A DNA stretch of 64,000 nt from Sinomonas sp. R1AF57 (lineage in GTDB: Bacteria > Actinomycetota > Actinomycetes > Actinomycetales > Micrococcaceae), in the NCBI RefSeq assembly GCF_002224485.1, contig NZ_CP022463.1, positions 1,584,817 through 1,648,816 on the forward strand, in the 5' to 3' direction. Positions 1 to 10,863 of the stretch are shown one piece after another (position 1 is the stretch's first letter; each line of letters begins with the position of its first letter). Both the position numbers and the translations under genes were made by a program. Below the pieces are notes generated by a model, which had not been told where the DNA came from, searched no databases, and saw only the letters and a list, made by a program, of their open reading frames with translations.

Positions 1-2
1 AC

Positions 3-2438
3 CAGCTGCTCGAGATGCCGGACGGCACGCGCTTCCAGCTGCTCGCGCCGGTCGTGCGCGGGCGCAAGGGCGAGTTCGTGGACCTGTTCAAGGAGCTCGC
101 AGCGAAGGGCTACTCCCGTGCGCGCGTGGACGGCGACCTCATCCAGCTCGCGGAGCCGCCCAAGCTCGGCAAGCAGTTCAAGCACACCATCGAGGTCGTC
201 GTCGACCGCCTGGTGGTGAAGGAGGGCATTCGCCAGCGCCTCGCCGACTCGGTCGAGACCGCGCTGGGCCTCGCCGAGGGACGCGTGCTCGCCGACTTCG
301 TCGACGTCGCAGCGGACGACGACGCACGCGTCCGTGCGTTCTCGGAGAACCTGGCGTGCCCCAACGAGCATCCCCTCGCGATCGACGAGATCGAGCCGAG
401 GTCGTTCTCGTTCAACAACCCCTTCGGCGCGTGCCCGGCCTGCACCGGCATCGGCACGAAGCTGGAGGTCGACGAGGATCTCGTCGTCCCGGACGCGGCC
501 CTCAGCCTCTCCGAGGGCGCGATTGCCCCGTGGTCCCTCGGCACGGCCACCCAGGAGTACTGGACCCGGCTCCTCCAGGGGCTCTCCGACGAGCTGGGCT
601 TCTCCATGACCACGCCGTGGCACAGCCTGCCGCAGTATGCGCGGGATGCTGTCCTGTACGGCAAGGACCACAAGGTGGTGGTCCAGTACCGCAACCGGTT
701 CGGCCGCGAGCGCAAGTACAGCACCGGCTTCGAGGGCGCCGTGCAGTACATCCAGCGCAAGCACCTCGAGACGGAGTCGGACTCCGCGCGTGACCGCTAC
801 GAGGAGTACATGCGCGAGATCCCGTGCCCGGAGTGCGGTGGTGCCAGGCTCAACCCGGCGTCCCTCTCGGTGCTCGTGGGGGGACGCTCCATCGCGGAGG
901 CATGCCGCCTGCCGCTGCGCGACACGCGCGAGTTCCTCAGCACGCTGGACCTGACGCGCCGGGAGGAGCAGATCGCCGCGCAGGTCCTGAAGGAGATCGA
1001 CGCCCGCCTCACCTTCCTCCTCGACGTGGGCCTCGAGTACCTGAACCTCGAACGCGCGGCGGGAACGCTCTCGGGCGGCGAGGCGCAGCGCATCCGCCTC
1101 GCCACGCAGATCGGCTCCGGGCTCGTGGGGGTGCTGTACGTCCTGGACGAGCCGAGCATCGGGCTCCACCAGCGCGACAACCGGCGCCTCATCGAGACGC
1201 TCACGCGGCTGCGCGACCTGGGGAACACCCTGATCGTCGTCGAGCACGACGAGGACACGATCCACGAGGCCGACTGGATCGTGGACATCGGCCCCGGCGC
1301 GGGCGAGCACGGAGGCGAGGTGGTGCATTCCGGGACCCTTGCGGAGCTCAAGGAGAACCGGGCGTCCCTCACCGGCGACTACCTCGCCGGCCGGCGCTCT
1401 ATCCCCATCCCGGCGAAGCGCCGGCCGATCGACCGCAAGCGCCAGCTGAAGGTCGTGGGAGCGCGCGAGCACAATCTCCAGGGCGTCGACATCGCGTTCC
1501 CGCTCGGCGTCCTCACCGCGGTGACGGGCGTCTCCGGCTCGGGGAAGTCGACCCTGGTCAACGACATCCTGTACAAGGTGCTGGCGAACCGCCTGAACGG
1601 CGCGAAGCAGGTCGCCGGGCGCCACACCCGCATCGAGGGTCTTGAGCACCTCGACAAGGTCATCCACGTCGACCAGAGCCCGATCGGGCGCACCCCGCGG
1701 TCGAACCCGGCTACATACACCGGCGTGTTCGACCACATCCGGAAGCTGTTCGCCGAGACCAACGAGGCCAAGGTCCGCGGCTACCAGCCGGGGCGTTTCT
1801 CGTTCAACGTCAAGGGCGGGCGCTGCGAGGCGTGCAGCGGCGACGGGACGCTCAAGATCGAGATGAACTTCCTCCCCGACGTCTACGTGCCCTGCGAGGT
1901 ATGCCATGGGGCGAGGTACAACCGCGAGACCCTCGAGGTGCACTACAAGGGCAAGACGATCGCTGATGTGCTCAACATGCCGATCGACGAGGCCGCCGAC
2001 TTCTTCGCCGCGTTCACCCCGATCGCCCGGCACCTCCGCACACTCGTCGACGTGGGGCTCGGCTACGTCCGCCTCGGGCAGCCTGCCACGACGCTCTCGG
2101 GAGGCGAGGCGCAGCGGGTGAAGCTGGCCGCCGAGCTGCAGAAGCGCTCGAACGGCCGCAGCGCCTACGTGCTCGACGAACCGACCACCGGGCTCCACTT
2201 CGAGGACATCCGCAAGCTGCTCCTCGTGCTGCAGTCGCTCGTCGACAAGGGCAACACGGTCATCACCATCGAGCACAACCTCGACGTGATCAAGAGCGCA
2301 GACTGGATCATCGACCTGGGTCCGAGCGGCGGCTCGGGCGGAGGCCGGGTCGTGGCGACCGGGACACCCGAGCAGGTTGCCCGGGCGGAGGGGAGCTTCA
2401 CCGGCCAGTTCCTGGCGGAGATCCTCGGGGCGAGCTGA
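3..2438 (+). CDS. uvrA: UvrABC excinuclease subunit A, 5'-truncated by window edge
   Basis: This is the damage-recognition ATPase of nucleotide excision repair, which loads UvrB on lesions in the cytoplasm. About 811 residues are present; full-length UvrA is about 950, so the N-terminal ABC Walker A lies before the window. The frame is open from base 3. Visible are a zinc module beginning [11 protein letters not shown], the first ABC signature [14 protein letters not shown], the second Walker [10 protein letters not shown], the second zinc module (CEAC...CEVCHG), the signature [12 protein letters not shown] and a C-terminal Walker B ([10 protein letters not shown]). Together these identify UvrA securely. 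uvrC lies 1.45 kb downstream, but a HAD and a PlsC gene intervene, so the two are probably not one transcript. Confidence 0.97.
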   Translation, partial: QLLEMPDGTRFQLLAPVVRGRKGEFVDLFKELAAKGYSRARVDGDLIQLAEPPKLGKQFKHTIEVVVDRLVVKEGIRQRLADSVETALGLAEGRVLADFVDVAADDDARVRAFSENLACPNEHPLAIDEIEPRSFSFNNPFGACPACTGIGTKLEVDEDLVVPDAALSLSEGAIAPWSLGTATQEYWTRLLQGLSDELGFSMTTPWHSLPQYARDAVLYGKDHKVVVQYRNRFGRERKYSTGFEGAVQYIQRKHLETESDSARDRYEEYMREIPCPECGGARLNPASLSVLVGGRSIAEACRLPLRDTREFLSTLDLTRREEQIAAQVLKEIDARLTFLLDVGLEYLNLERAAGTLSGGEAQRIRLATQIGSGLVGVLYVLDEPSIGLHQRDNRRLIETLTRLRDLGNTLIVVEHDEDTIHEADWIVDIGPGAGEHGGEVVHSGTLAELKENRASLTGDYLAGRRSIPIPAKRRPIDRKRQLKVVGAREHNLQGVDIAFPLGVLTAVTGVSGSGKSTLVNDILYKVLANRLNGAKQVAGRHTRIEGLEHLDKVIHVDQSPIGRTPRSNPATYTGVFDHIRKLFAETNEAKVRGYQPGRFSFNVKGGRCEACSGDGTLKIEMNFLPDVYVPCEVCHGARYNRETLEVHYKGKTIADVLNMPIDEAADFFAAFTPIARHLRTLVDVGLGYVRLGQPATTLSGGEAQRVKLAAELQKRSNGRSAYVLDEPTTGLHFEDIRKLLLVLQSLVDKGNTVITIEHNLDVIKSADWIIDLGPSGGSGGGRVVATGTPEQVARAEGSFTGQFLAEILGAS

Positions 2439-2484
2439 CGGCGCAGATTTCGGGCACCGTTTCCCGGTATGGGAGACTGTCCCG

Positions 2485-3198
2485 GTGACTGAAAGCCCCG
2501 CACTCGTGATCTTCGATCTGGACGGAACCCTCGTAGACCCAGCGGGCAGCATCACATCAGGCATCGCCTTCGCGCTCGAGTCGCACGGGCTCCCCGTGCC
2601 GGACGCCACGACCCTCGGAAGCATGGTCGGGCCGCCCCTCCTCGAGTCGCTCCGCCGGCTGGCGGACGTGCCCGAGGAGGCGCTCCCCGCCGTCGTGCAT
2701 GCCTACCGCCGGCGGTACATCTCGCACGGCATGGCGGCGAGCCGGCCCTACCCGGGGATCCCCGAGCTCCTCGCGCAGCTCCGCGAGGAGGGCCTGCACC
2801 TCGCGGTCGCAACCCAGAAGCCCCAGTCGCTCGCTGAGAAGCTCCTGACGCTTCACGGCCTGGACCGGCACTTCCACAGCATCCACGGCGCGCCCGACGA
2901 CGAGACGCTCCCGCCGGCGCCGGACGGCAAAGCAGGGATCGTGCGCGCCGCACTCACCACCAACCACACCGACGCCTCCCGGGCCGTCATGGTGGGCGAC
3001 CGTCGCCACGACGCCCACGGAGCCGCCGCCAACGGGATCCCCTGCATCGGGGTCCGGTGGGGCTTCGCCCCGGCCGGCGAGCTTGAGGCGCTCGCACTCG
3101 TCGGCATCGTCGACGACGCCGCTGCCCTCCGCGTTGCGATCGCGGCCGTGCTGTCGCGCCAGACGGCCGGCACGGCCGCGGAGACTGCCGCATGCTGA
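2485..3198 (+). CDS. HAD-superfamily phosphatase, phosphoglycolate phosphatase-like
   Basis: This 237-residue protein is a HAD hydrolase with the Gph/PGMB-type cap. Motif I is FDLDGT (Asp11 nucleophile, Asp13 acid/base) near the N-terminus, a Lys-containing segment (ATQKPQSLAEK) fits motif II/III, and VGDRRHDAHGA fits the Mg-binding motif IV. I chose the GTG at 2485 because the DLDGT strand then begins about eight residues in; an upstream in-frame ATG at 2377 lies inside uvrA and adds 36 unconserved residues. The gene ends 7 nt inside the following acyltransferase gene, so the two are probably co-translated. The substrate cannot be told from sequence; phosphoglycolate or another small sugar phosphate is plausible from family membership. 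Confidence 0.85.
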   Translation: MTESPALVIFDLDGTLVDPAGSITSGIAFALESHGLPVPDATTLGSMVGPPLLESLRRLADVPEEALPAVVHAYRRRYISHGMAASRPYPGIPELLAQLREEGLHLAVATQKPQSLAEKLLTLHGLDRHFHSIHGAPDDETLPPAPDGKAGIVRAALTTNHTDASRAVMVGDRRHDAHGAAANGIPCIGVRWGFAPAGELEALALVGIVDDAAALRVAIAAVLSRQTAGTAAETAAC

Positions 3199-3857
3199 TC
3201 TACACCCTCACCCGCCAGAGCATCCGCGGGCTCATCGCCGGCCTGTGCCGCCCCACGGTCACTGGGCTCGAGAACGTCCCCACGACCGGGCCGTTCATCG
3301 TGGCCTCGAACCACCTCTCCTTCCTCGACTCGGTGATCATCCAAGCCCTCATGCCGCGCGGCGTGGCGTTCTTCGCGAAGGCCGAGTACTTCACGGGCAA
3401 GGGCGTCAAGGGCAGGCTCATGAAGTCGTTCTTCGAGGGCGTCGGGTCGATCCCGGTGGAGCGCGGCGAGCAGGCAGCAAGCGTGGCGGCCCTCAAGACG
3501 CTGCTCGACATCCTCGGCGAGGGCCGCGGCATCGGGATCTACCCCGAAGGCACCCGTTCACGGGACGGCCTCCTCTACCGCGGGCGGACAGGGGTCGGGT
3601 GGCTGGCCCTCACGACCGGCGCGCCCGTCGTCCCCGTGGGCCTGCGGGGGACCGAGAAGCTCCAGCCGGCGGACACGAACGGGATCAAGCCGCAGCACTT
3701 CGAGATGATCGTCGGGAAGCCGCTCTCCTTCGACAAGACCGGGCCGGACCACTCCCTTCCCGCGCGGCGCGAGGCGACGGACCGGATCATGGATGCCATC
3801 GCGGCGCTGAGCGGGCAGGAGCGCGCGGCCGGCTACAACAAGCCGCCCGCGCAGTAG
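3192..3857 (+). CDS. plsC: 1-acyl-sn-glycerol-3-phosphate acyltransferase family (PlsC)
   Basis: This 221-residue lysophosphatidic acid acyltransferase-family protein would acylate 1-acyl-glycerol-3-phosphate to phosphatidic acid at the inner face of the membrane. The catalytic HX4D motif is NHLSFLDS (His41, Asp46). The glycerol-phosphate binding motif is YPEGTRSRDG at about residue 117, followed by a VVPVGLRG strand. The start ATG overlaps the end of the HAD gene by 7 nt, which suggests translational coupling. It could equally be an acyltransferase acting on another polar head, since actinobacteria carry several PlsC paralogues. Confidence 0.9.
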   Translation: MLIYTLTRQSIRGLIAGLCRPTVTGLENVPTTGPFIVASNHLSFLDSVIIQALMPRGVAFFAKAEYFTGKGVKGRLMKSFFEGVGSIPVERGEQAASVAALKTLLDILGEGRGIGIYPEGTRSRDGLLYRGRTGVGWLALTTGAPVVPVGLRGTEKLQPADTNGIKPQHFEMIVGKPLSFDKTGPDHSLPARREATDRIMDAIAALSGQERAAGYNKPPAQ

Positions 3858-3874
3858 CAGCCCCTCCGGCTCAC

Positions 3875-3880
3875 TAGACT
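3875..3880 (+). promoter_or_regulatory. -10 box of uvrC (leaderless type)
   Basis: TAGACT lies 6 nt before the GTG start of uvrC, and no Shine-Dalgarno lies between them. A transcript starting about 6-7 nt after the box would begin at the start codon. No convincing -35 is visible. Confidence 0.6.
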
Positions 3881-3886
3881 GGACCA

Positions 3887-5818
3887 GTGGCAGATCCAGC
3901 GAGCTACCGGCCCAGGACAGGAGAGATCCCGACCGATCCCGGCGTCTACAGGTTCCGCGACCCGCACGGGCGCGTCATCTACGTCGGCAAGGCCAAGAAC
4001 CTGCGGCAGCGGCTCACGTCGTACTTCGCGAACCCCGCAACCCTCCTGCCCAAGACCTACGCGATGGTCCACGCGGCGGCGAGCGTCGAGTGGACCGTGG
4101 TCGGCAGCGAGCTCGAGGCGCTCCAGCTCGAGTACACGTGGATCAAGGAGTTCCGGCCCCGGTACAACCTGGCCTTCCGCGACGACAAGACGTACCCGTA
4201 CCTGGCGGTCACGATGGGCGAGAAGTTCCCGCGGGTCCAGGTGATGCGCGGGGAGCGGCGCAAGGGGACCCGCTACTTCGGGCCGTACACGGCCGGTGCC
4301 ATCCGGGAGACCATGGACACCCTCCTGCGGGTCTTCCCGGTCCGGTCCTGCAGCGCCGGCGTCTTCCGCCGGGCGGAGCAGAGCGGCCGGCCGTGCCTGC
4401 TCGGCTACATCGACAAGTGCTCGGCCCCGTGCGTCGGCCGCATCTCCGAGGAGGACCACCGCGCCCTGGCCGAGGACTTCTGCGCCTTCATGGGCGGGGA
4501 GGCGAGGCGCTTCATCGTGCAGCTCGAGCGGAGGATGGCGGACGCCGTCGCCGATCTCGACTACGAGGCCGCTGCGCGCCTGCGCGACGACATCATCGCG
4601 ATGAAGAAGGTCTTCGAGCGCAACGCCGTGGTCCTGTCCGAGGAGACCGACGCGGACGTCTTCGCCGTCGAGGAGGACGAGCTCGAGGCCGCCGTCCAGG
4701 TCTTCCACGTCCGCGGCGGCCGCATCCGCGGCCAGCGGGGGTGGGTCGTCGAGAAGGTCGAGGAGGCCACGCCGCAGGAGTTCGTCGGCCACCTGCTGAC
4801 CCAGGTGTACGGCGAGCAGTCCGAGACGGACGGGCGGCTGCCGCGCGAGGTCCTCGTCCCCGCGATGCCGGAGGACGCCGACGAGCTCACCGCATGGCTC
4901 AGCGGCCTGCGGGGGGCGAAGGTGGAACTCCGCGTCCCGCAGCGCGGGGACAAGGCGGCGCTGATGAAGACGGTGCACGAGAACGCAGTGCAGGCGCTGC
5001 GCCTGCACAAGAGCCGCAGGGCCGGGGACATCACCACGCGGTCCCTCGCCCTCCAGGAGCTCCAGGAGGCCCTCGAGCTGCCGGAACCGCCCCTGCGGAT
5101 CGAGTCCTTCGACATCTCGCACGTCCAGGGGACGAACGTCGTCGCCTCCATGGTCGTCGTCGAGGACGGCCTCACCAAGAAGAGCGAGTACCGCAGGTTC
5201 TCCATCACGGGCGACGCCGCGCGGGACGACACCGCCGCCATGCACGACGTCCTGACCCGCCGGTTCCGCAACTACCTGGCCGAACGGGAGAAGCCGGTCG
5301 AGGAGCGCGACCGCGGCGGCAAGTTCGCGTATCCGCCGAACCTCGTCGTGGTCGACGGCGGCCAGCCCCAGGTCACGGCGGCCGTCAGGGCTCTGGCCGA
5401 GCTCGGCATCGGGGACGAGATCCGCGTCGTCGGGCTCGCCAAGCGCCTCGAGGAAGTGTGGCTCCCCGAAGGCGACTTCCCCGTCATCCTGCCGCGGGCC
5501 TCCCAGGGCCTCTACCTGCTCCAGCGGATCCGCGACGAGGCGCACCGCTTCGCCATCACGTTCCACCGCCAGAAGCGCGGCAAGAGCATGACGGCGTCGC
5601 TCCTGGACGAGGTGCCGGGTCTCGGCCCCGCACGGAAGAAGGCCCTCTTGACCCACTTCGGATCGCTCAAGCGGCTCAAGGCGGCCGGACTGGGCGAGCT
5701 CACCGAGGTCCAGGGGGTCGGTCCGGCCCTCGCCGCGGCAGTCCACGCCCGCCTGAACGGCCTCGGCGACGCCGCGCCTGCCGTGAACTATGCGACCGGC
5801 GAGATCATCGAGTCCTAG
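3887..5818 (+). CDS. uvrC: UvrABC excinuclease subunit C
   Basis: This 643-residue endonuclease makes the 3' and 5' incisions around DNA lesions after UvrAB recognition. In order it has an N-terminal GIY-YIG nuclease domain (GVYRFRD...[13 protein letters not shown]), a Cys-rich linker, a UVR motif at about 200-235, the UvrC RNase H-like endonuclease domain ([25 protein letters not shown]) and a C-terminal helix-hairpin-helix region ([13 protein letters not shown]). Length is normal for the family. It begins with GTG right behind a TAGACT -10 box. It heads the uvrC-rapZ-yvcK-whiA block found in most actinobacteria. Confidence 0.98.
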   Translation: MADPASYRPRTGEIPTDPGVYRFRDPHGRVIYVGKAKNLRQRLTSYFANPATLLPKTYAMVHAAASVEWTVVGSELEALQLEYTWIKEFRPRYNLAFRDDKTYPYLAVTMGEKFPRVQVMRGERRKGTRYFGPYTAGAIRETMDTLLRVFPVRSCSAGVFRRAEQSGRPCLLGYIDKCSAPCVGRISEEDHRALAEDFCAFMGGEARRFIVQLERRMADAVADLDYEAAARLRDDIIAMKKVFERNAVVLSEETDADVFAVEEDELEAAVQVFHVRGGRIRGQRGWVVEKVEEATPQEFVGHLLTQVYGEQSETDGRLPREVLVPAMPEDADELTAWLSGLRGAKVELRVPQRGDKAALMKTVHENAVQALRLHKSRRAGDITTRSLALQELQEALELPEPPLRIESFDISHVQGTNVVASMVVVEDGLTKKSEYRRFSITGDAARDDTAAMHDVLTRRFRNYLAEREKPVEERDRGGKFAYPPNLVVVDGGQPQVTAAVRALAELGIGDEIRVVGLAKRLEEVWLPEGDFPVILPRASQGLYLLQRIRDEAHRFAITFHRQKRGKSMTASLLDEVPGLGPARKKALLTHFGSLKRLKAAGLGELTEVQGVGPALAAAVHARLNGLGDAAPAVNYATGEIIES

Positions 5819-5836
5819 TTGGCCGCCGGTCTTGGA

Positions 5837-5842
5837 TAGGCT
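5837..5842 (+). promoter_or_regulatory. -10 box of rapZ (leaderless type)
   Basis: TAGGCT lies 7 nt before the rapZ ATG, with GGGGACC between them. The GGGG is too close to the start to be a good ribosome binding site, so an internal promoter giving leaderless mRNA is likely. Confidence 0.55.
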
Positions 5843-5849
5843 GGGGACC

Positions 5850-6773
5850 ATGAGGGAGACGAGCGCCGCCGAGGCGGACCACGACACAGGACTCACCCCG
5901 GTCAAGCCCGCCGCCTCCGAACTGCTCATCGTCACGGGCATGTCGGGCGCGGGCCGGAGCACGGCCGCGAATGCGCTCGAGGACCACGGCTGGTACGTCG
6001 TGGAGAACCTCCCGCCGCAGCTGCTCGGCACGCTCTCGGAGCTGGTCGGCCACGCGTCGGCGAAGATCCCCAAGCTCGCGGTCGTGATGGATGTGCGCAG
6101 CAAGGCGCTCTTCGCGGACATCCGCGAGGCGCTCGCGCAGCTGGGCGCGCGCGGCACCGAGTACCGCGTCCTCTTCCTCGATGCGCGGGACGACGTGCTG
6201 ATCCGCCGCTTCGAGCAGGGCCGGCGCCCCCACCCGCTTCAGGGCGGCGGCCGGATCTCGGACGGGATCGCCGCGGAGCGCGCCATCCTCGCGGAGCTCA
6301 GGGAGCACGCGACCCTCGTCCTCGACACCTCGGACTTCAACGTCCACGGGCTCGCCACTGCGATCACCGAGCTCTTCTCGGAGAAGGGCCCCGTGACCCT
6401 CCGGCTCAACGTGATGAGCTTCGGCTTCAAGTACGGGCTCCCCGCCGACGCGAACTACGTCGCCGACGTCCGGTTCCTCCCGAATCCCCACTGGGTGCCC
6501 CAGCTGCGCCCCCACACGGGACTCGACCCCGATGTCCGGGACTACGTCCTCGTCGCGAACGGGGCCCAGGAGTTCGTGGACCGCTACGTGCTGGCCCTCG
6601 AGCCCGTCCTCGCCGGCTACCGCAAGGAGAACAAGCACTACGCGACGATCGCCGTGGGCTGCACCGGCGGCAAGCACCGCTCCGTGGCGATCGCCGAGGA
6701 GCTCAGCAAGCGCCTCGCGCAGCAGCCTCGCGTGACCGTCACGACGTCCCACCGCGACCTCGGGAGGGAGTGA
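5850..6773 (+). CDS. rapZ: RapZ-family nucleotide-binding protein (YvcJ-like)
   Basis: This is a 307-residue P-loop protein of the RapZ/YvcJ family. In E. coli RapZ adapts the small RNA GlmZ for cleavage; in Gram-positives YvcJ hydrolyses nucleotides and its role is less clear. The P-loop is [12 protein letters not shown] at about residues 29-40, with Arg36 in place of the usual Lys. The C-terminal domain has the conserved [11 protein letters not shown] and CTGGKHRSV motifs. I chose the ATG at 5850 behind a -10 box. Its stop overlaps the yvcK start by 4 nt, so the two are translationally coupled. Confidence 0.93.
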   Translation: MRETSAAEADHDTGLTPVKPAASELLIVTGMSGAGRSTAANALEDHGWYVVENLPPQLLGTLSELVGHASAKIPKLAVVMDVRSKALFADIREALAQLGARGTEYRVLFLDARDDVLIRRFEQGRRPHPLQGGGRISDGIAAERAILAELREHATLVLDTSDFNVHGLATAITELFSEKGPVTLRLNVMSFGFKYGLPADANYVADVRFLPNPHWVPQLRPHTGLDPDVRDYVLVANGAQEFVDRYVLALEPVLAGYRKENKHYATIAVGCTGGKHRSVAIAEELSKRLAQQPRVTVTTSHRDLGRE

Positions 6774-7816
6774 ACGCGGTGTTCACCGGTCAGCTGCCCC
6801 TCATCCCCCCAGGCACGGGGACAACGGGCGGGACGCCCAAGGGCCCGTCCGTCGTCGCCCTCGGCGGAGGGCACGGCCTCTCGGGGTCACTGTCAGCGCT
6901 CCGCCTCCTCACCACCGACCTCACCGCCGTGGTCACGGTCGCGGACGACGGCGGGTCCTCCGGCCGCCTGCGGAAGGACTTCGGCGTCGTCCCCCCGGGC
7001 GACCTCCGGATGGCCCTCGCCGCGCTGTGCGACGACACGGACTGGGGGAGGACGTGGCGTGACGTCATGCAGCACCGCTTCCGGTCCCCGACCGGCACGA
7101 GCGGACTGGAGAACCACGCGCTGGGGAACCTCCTCATCGTCACGCTCTGGGAGCTGCTGGGCGACGTCGTCGACGGCCTGCGCTGGGCCGGCGCGCTGCT
7201 CGGCGCGCGCGGGGAGGTGCTTCCGATGTCCCGGACGCCCCTCATGATCGAGGGCGACGTCGAAGTCGCCGCGGGCGGCGCCCACGGAGGCGCCTCCCGC
7301 CGGGAGACGATCCGCGGACAGGCGGCGTGCGCCGTCGCCGGCCGCCTCGAGGAGGTCCGCCTGGTCCCGGACGATGCGCCGGCCTGCCCTGAGGCACTGT
7401 CGGCGATCGAGCTCGCGGACTGGGTCGTGCTCGGTCCGGGCTCGTGGTACACGTCCGTCCTCCCGCACCTCCTGCTGCCCCAGATGCGCGAGGCGCTCTG
7501 CGCGACCCCCGCCCGCAGGTGCATCACGATGAACCTCACGATGGACACGAAGGAGACCACGGGGATGAGCGCGGCGGACCATCTGCGCGCCCTCCAGCGG
7601 GTCGCCCCCGGCTTCACGGCAGACGCCGTGATCGCCGACGAGGCGTCGGTGGCGGACCGGGCGGAGTTCGAGCGCGTCGCGGCCGAACTCGGCGCCGAGG
7701 TCCACTTCGATAGAGTGAGGTCTTCCGGCCACAGGCCGATCCACGACCCGCTCCGGCTCGCCGGGGCGTACCACGAGGTCTTCACGGGGGGCGGCGCTCC
7801 CCAGGGCGGCCGATGA
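6770..7816 (+). CDS. yvcK: YvcK/CofD-family gluconeogenesis factor
   Basis: This 348-residue protein belongs to the YvcK (CofD-like) family, which binds UDP-sugars and supports cell-wall precursor supply and growth on gluconeogenic carbon in Bacillus and mycobacteria (called CuvA there). The glycine-rich N-terminus [17 protein letters not shown] and the segment [16 protein letters not shown] are diagnostic, as is [17 protein letters not shown] in the middle. The start GTG overlaps rapZ by 4 nt (GTGA). whiA follows 43 nt later, so rapZ-yvcK-whiA is one unit. Confidence 0.94.
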   Translation: MNAVFTGQLPLIPPGTGTTGGTPKGPSVVALGGGHGLSGSLSALRLLTTDLTAVVTVADDGGSSGRLRKDFGVVPPGDLRMALAALCDDTDWGRTWRDVMQHRFRSPTGTSGLENHALGNLLIVTLWELLGDVVDGLRWAGALLGARGEVLPMSRTPLMIEGDVEVAAGGAHGGASRRETIRGQAACAVAGRLEEVRLVPDDAPACPEALSAIELADWVVLGPGSWYTSVLPHLLLPQMREALCATPARRCITMNLTMDTKETTGMSAADHLRALQRVAPGFTADAVIADEASVADRAEFERVAAELGAEVHFDRVRSSGHRPIHDPLRLAGAYHEVFTGGGAPQGGR

Positions 7817-7859
7817 GCGTCGCTCCGCAGGGCCAGCCGCGGGAGCAGGAGGGGACACC

Positions 7860-8840
7860 ATGGCATTGACCCAGAGCGTCAAGGACGAGCTCTCGAGGCT
7901 GACCGTCAAGAAGTCCTCCGAGCGGAAGGCCGAGGTCTCCGCGATCCTGCGCTTCGCCGGCGGGCTCCACATCATCTCGGGGCGCATCGTGATCGAGGCG
8001 GAGGTGGACCTCGCCTCGACCGCCCGCAGGCTGCGCGCCGCCATCGCCGAGGTGTACGGCCATCCGAGCGAGATCATCGTGGTCTCGGGCGGTGGGCTGC
8101 GCCGCGGCAACCGCTACGTGGTCCGGGTGGTGCGCGAGGGCGAGGCGCTCGCGCGCCAGACGGGCCTCCTCGACAATCGCGGACGGCCCGTGCGCGGGCT
8201 GCCGTCCGTCGTCGTCAACGGGTCCGCGGCCGACGCCGAGGCAGTGTGGCGCGGTGCATTCCTCGCCCACGGCTCCCTCACCGAGCCGGGGCGCTCCAGC
8301 GCGCTCGAGGTCACGTGCCCCGGGCCGGAGGCGGCCCTCGCGCTCGTCGGTGCGGCCCGGCGTCTGGGCATTGCGGCGAAGGCGCGCGAAGTGCGCGGGG
8401 TGGATCGCGTCGTCGTGCGCGACGGCGACGCGATCGCCGCGCTCCTGACGCGAATGGGCGCCCACGACGCGCTGATGGCGTGGGAGGAGCGGCGCATGCG
8501 CAAGGAAGTGCGGGCCACCGCGAACCGCCTCGCGAACTTCGACGACGCCAACCTGCGCCGCTCCGCCCAGGCTGCCGTCGCCGCGGGCGCCAGGGTCGAG
8601 CGCGCCCTCGAGATCCTCGGCGACGACGTCCCCGAGCACCTGCGCTACGCGGGAGAGCTTCGGGTCGCCCACAAGCAGGCGAGCCTCGACGAGCTCGGCC
8701 GGCTCGCGGACCCGCCACTGACCAAGGACGCGATCGCCGGCCGGATCCGCCGTCTGCTCGCCATGGCGGACAAGAAGGCGGCGGAGTCGGGCATTCCGGG
8801 AACCGAGGCCAGCGTGACCCCGGACATGCTGGACGGCTGA
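7860..8840 (+). CDS. whiA: Sporulation/cell-division regulator WhiA
   Basis: This 326-residue DNA-binding protein couples a degenerate LAGLIDADG homing-endonuclease-like N-terminal domain to a C-terminal helix-turn-helix. In Streptomyces WhiA works with WhiB to switch on sporulation division genes; non-sporulating relatives keep it as a cell-division or chromosome regulator. The start [14 protein letters not shown] and the C-terminal HTH region ([14 protein letters not shown]... [22 protein letters not shown]) are characteristic. GCAGGAGGGG upstream of the ATG is a good ribosome binding site. Confidence 0.96.
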   Translation: MALTQSVKDELSRLTVKKSSERKAEVSAILRFAGGLHIISGRIVIEAEVDLASTARRLRAAIAEVYGHPSEIIVVSGGGLRRGNRYVVRVVREGEALARQTGLLDNRGRPVRGLPSVVVNGSAADAEAVWRGAFLAHGSLTEPGRSSALEVTCPGPEAALALVGAARRLGIAAKAREVRGVDRVVVRDGDAIAALLTRMGAHDALMAWEERRMRKEVRATANRLANFDDANLRRSAQAAVAAGARVERALEILGDDVPEHLRYAGELRVAHKQASLDELGRLADPPLTKDAIAGRIRRLLAMADKKAAESGIPGTEASVTPDMLDG

Positions 8841-8889
8841 TCCCGGCGCCTGTGACACGACGTTTCGGTATCCCGTCCGGGCACCTGCT

Positions 8890-8895
8890 TAGGAT
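8890..8895 (+). promoter_or_regulatory. Candidate -10 box of sodA
   Basis: TAGGAT lies about 64 nt before the sodA start, which would give a 5' leader of roughly 57 nt containing the Shine-Dalgarno GGAGG. No clear -35 is seen. Confidence 0.4.
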
Positions 8896-8958
8896 GGAGC
8901 CGTCACCAGCCCGCACATCACGGCCAGTGGTGCGGGAAGCCAACCGATGGAGGATGTT

Positions 8959-9579
8959 GTGACCTACACACTGCCCGAGCTCCCGTACGACTACGCGGCA
9001 CTCGAGCCGCACATCTCGGCGCGGATCATGGAGCTCCACCACGACAAGCACCACGCGGCGTACGTGACCGGTGCCAACACGGCCCTCGAGAAGATGGCCG
9101 AGGCCCGCTCCAACGGCGACGGCGCTGCTGCGGCCAAGCTGTCCAAGGACCTCCAGTTCAACCTGGGCGGCCACATCAACCACTCGATCTTCTGGAACAA
9201 CCTCTCCCCGGAGGGCGGCGACAAGCCCGAGGGCGAGCTCGCTGCCGCGATCGATGAGTACTTCGGCTCGTTCGACGCGTTCCGCGGCCAGTTCACCGCC
9301 GCCGCCACGACCATCCAGGGCTCCGGCTGGGCGATCCTCGCGTACGAGCCCATCGGCGGCAACCTCGTCATCGAGCAGATGTACGACCAGCAGAACGGTG
9401 TGCCGGTCGCGACCACGCCGATCCTCCAGCTCGACATGTGGGAGCACGCCTTCTACCTCGACTACCAGAACGTCAAGGCGGACTACGTCAAGGCGTTCTG
9501 GAACATTGTGAACTGGGCGGACGTCGCCAAGCGCTTCGACGCGGCCCGCAAGGGCGCCGCCGGGCTCGTCATCGTCTGA
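8959..9579 (+). CDS. sodA: Superoxide dismutase, Fe/Mn family
   Basis: This 206-residue cytoplasmic enzyme dismutates superoxide. The metal ligands fit the family: His in the first helical pair ([13 protein letters not shown]), His in [10 protein letters not shown], and Asp and His in [14 protein letters not shown] prefer the GTG at 8959 to the in-frame ATG at 8947, because GGAGG at 8949-8953 then sits 5 nt before the start and the protein begins at the usual [11 protein letters not shown]. Mn is more likely than Fe from overall similarity, but sequence alone does not settle it. Confidence 0.96.
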   Translation: MTYTLPELPYDYAALEPHISARIMELHHDKHHAAYVTGANTALEKMAEARSNGDGAAAAKLSKDLQFNLGGHINHSIFWNNLSPEGGDKPEGELAAAIDEYFGSFDAFRGQFTAAATTIQGSGWAILAYEPIGGNLVIEQMYDQQNGVPVATTPILQLDMWEHAFYLDYQNVKADYVKAFWNIVNWADVAKRFDAARKGAAGLVIV

Positions 9580-9611
9580 GAGGTCCGTCACATTTTGTGA
9601 CTTTCGGTGCG

Positions 9612-9643
9612 AAAGGGTCCGTCTGTTCCGAGACGGGCCCTTT
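9612..9643 (+). terminator. Terminator hairpin after sodA
   Basis: A 13-bp stem (AAAGGGTCCGTCT pairing with AGACGGGCCCTTT, one G-T wobble) with loop GTTCCG lies 32 nt after the sodA stop. The arms carry A and T at their ends, as in a rho-independent terminator. Confidence 0.7.
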
Positions 9644-9661
9644 CCCCGTAGGATGGGGGGC

Positions 9662-9721
9662 GGAAAGGCCCCGGCGGCCTTTTGGCCATGGACAATGGAG
9701 ACTCAGGCTGTCGGCCTTTCC
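9662..9721 (+). promoter_or_regulatory. Possible alternative-hairpin leader before gap
   Basis: In the 235-nt sodA-gap gap, GGAAAGGCC (9662-9670) can pair either with GGCCTTT just downstream (loop CCGGC, followed by TTTT at 9680-9683, terminator-like) or perfectly with GGCCTTTCC at 9713-9721. The two foldings are mutually exclusive, which is the shape of an attenuator. No known riboswitch is recognised. Confidence 0.35.
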
Positions 9722-9793
9722 TTGTGCAAATCTCTGCCCAACGATGTGCGGGACCGTCTAACAGTTCGAGCAGTCATCCGGGTGCTCGACTGA

Positions 9794-10822
<1,029 letters not shown>

Positions 10823-10851
10823 CCCGGTCCGTAACGTTCGGGGAACTCGGA

Positions 10852-10857
10852 TAGCCT
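10852..10857 (+). promoter_or_regulatory. -10 box of pgk (leaderless type)
   Basis: TAGCCT lies exactly 6 nt (GAGTCC) before the pgk ATG in the short gap-pgk spacer. It predicts an internal leaderless promoter in addition to read-through from gap. Confidence 0.55.
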
Positions 10858-10863
10858 GAGTCC

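Noticed and set aside
2377-2484. Longer N-terminus for the HAD phosphatase
   Set aside because: The extra 36 residues overlap uvrA in another frame and have no family support; the GTG at 2485 fits the HAD fold.
3833-6157. 774-codon open frame opposite uvrC and rapZ
   Set aside because: It is an antisense shadow of two well-conserved genes.
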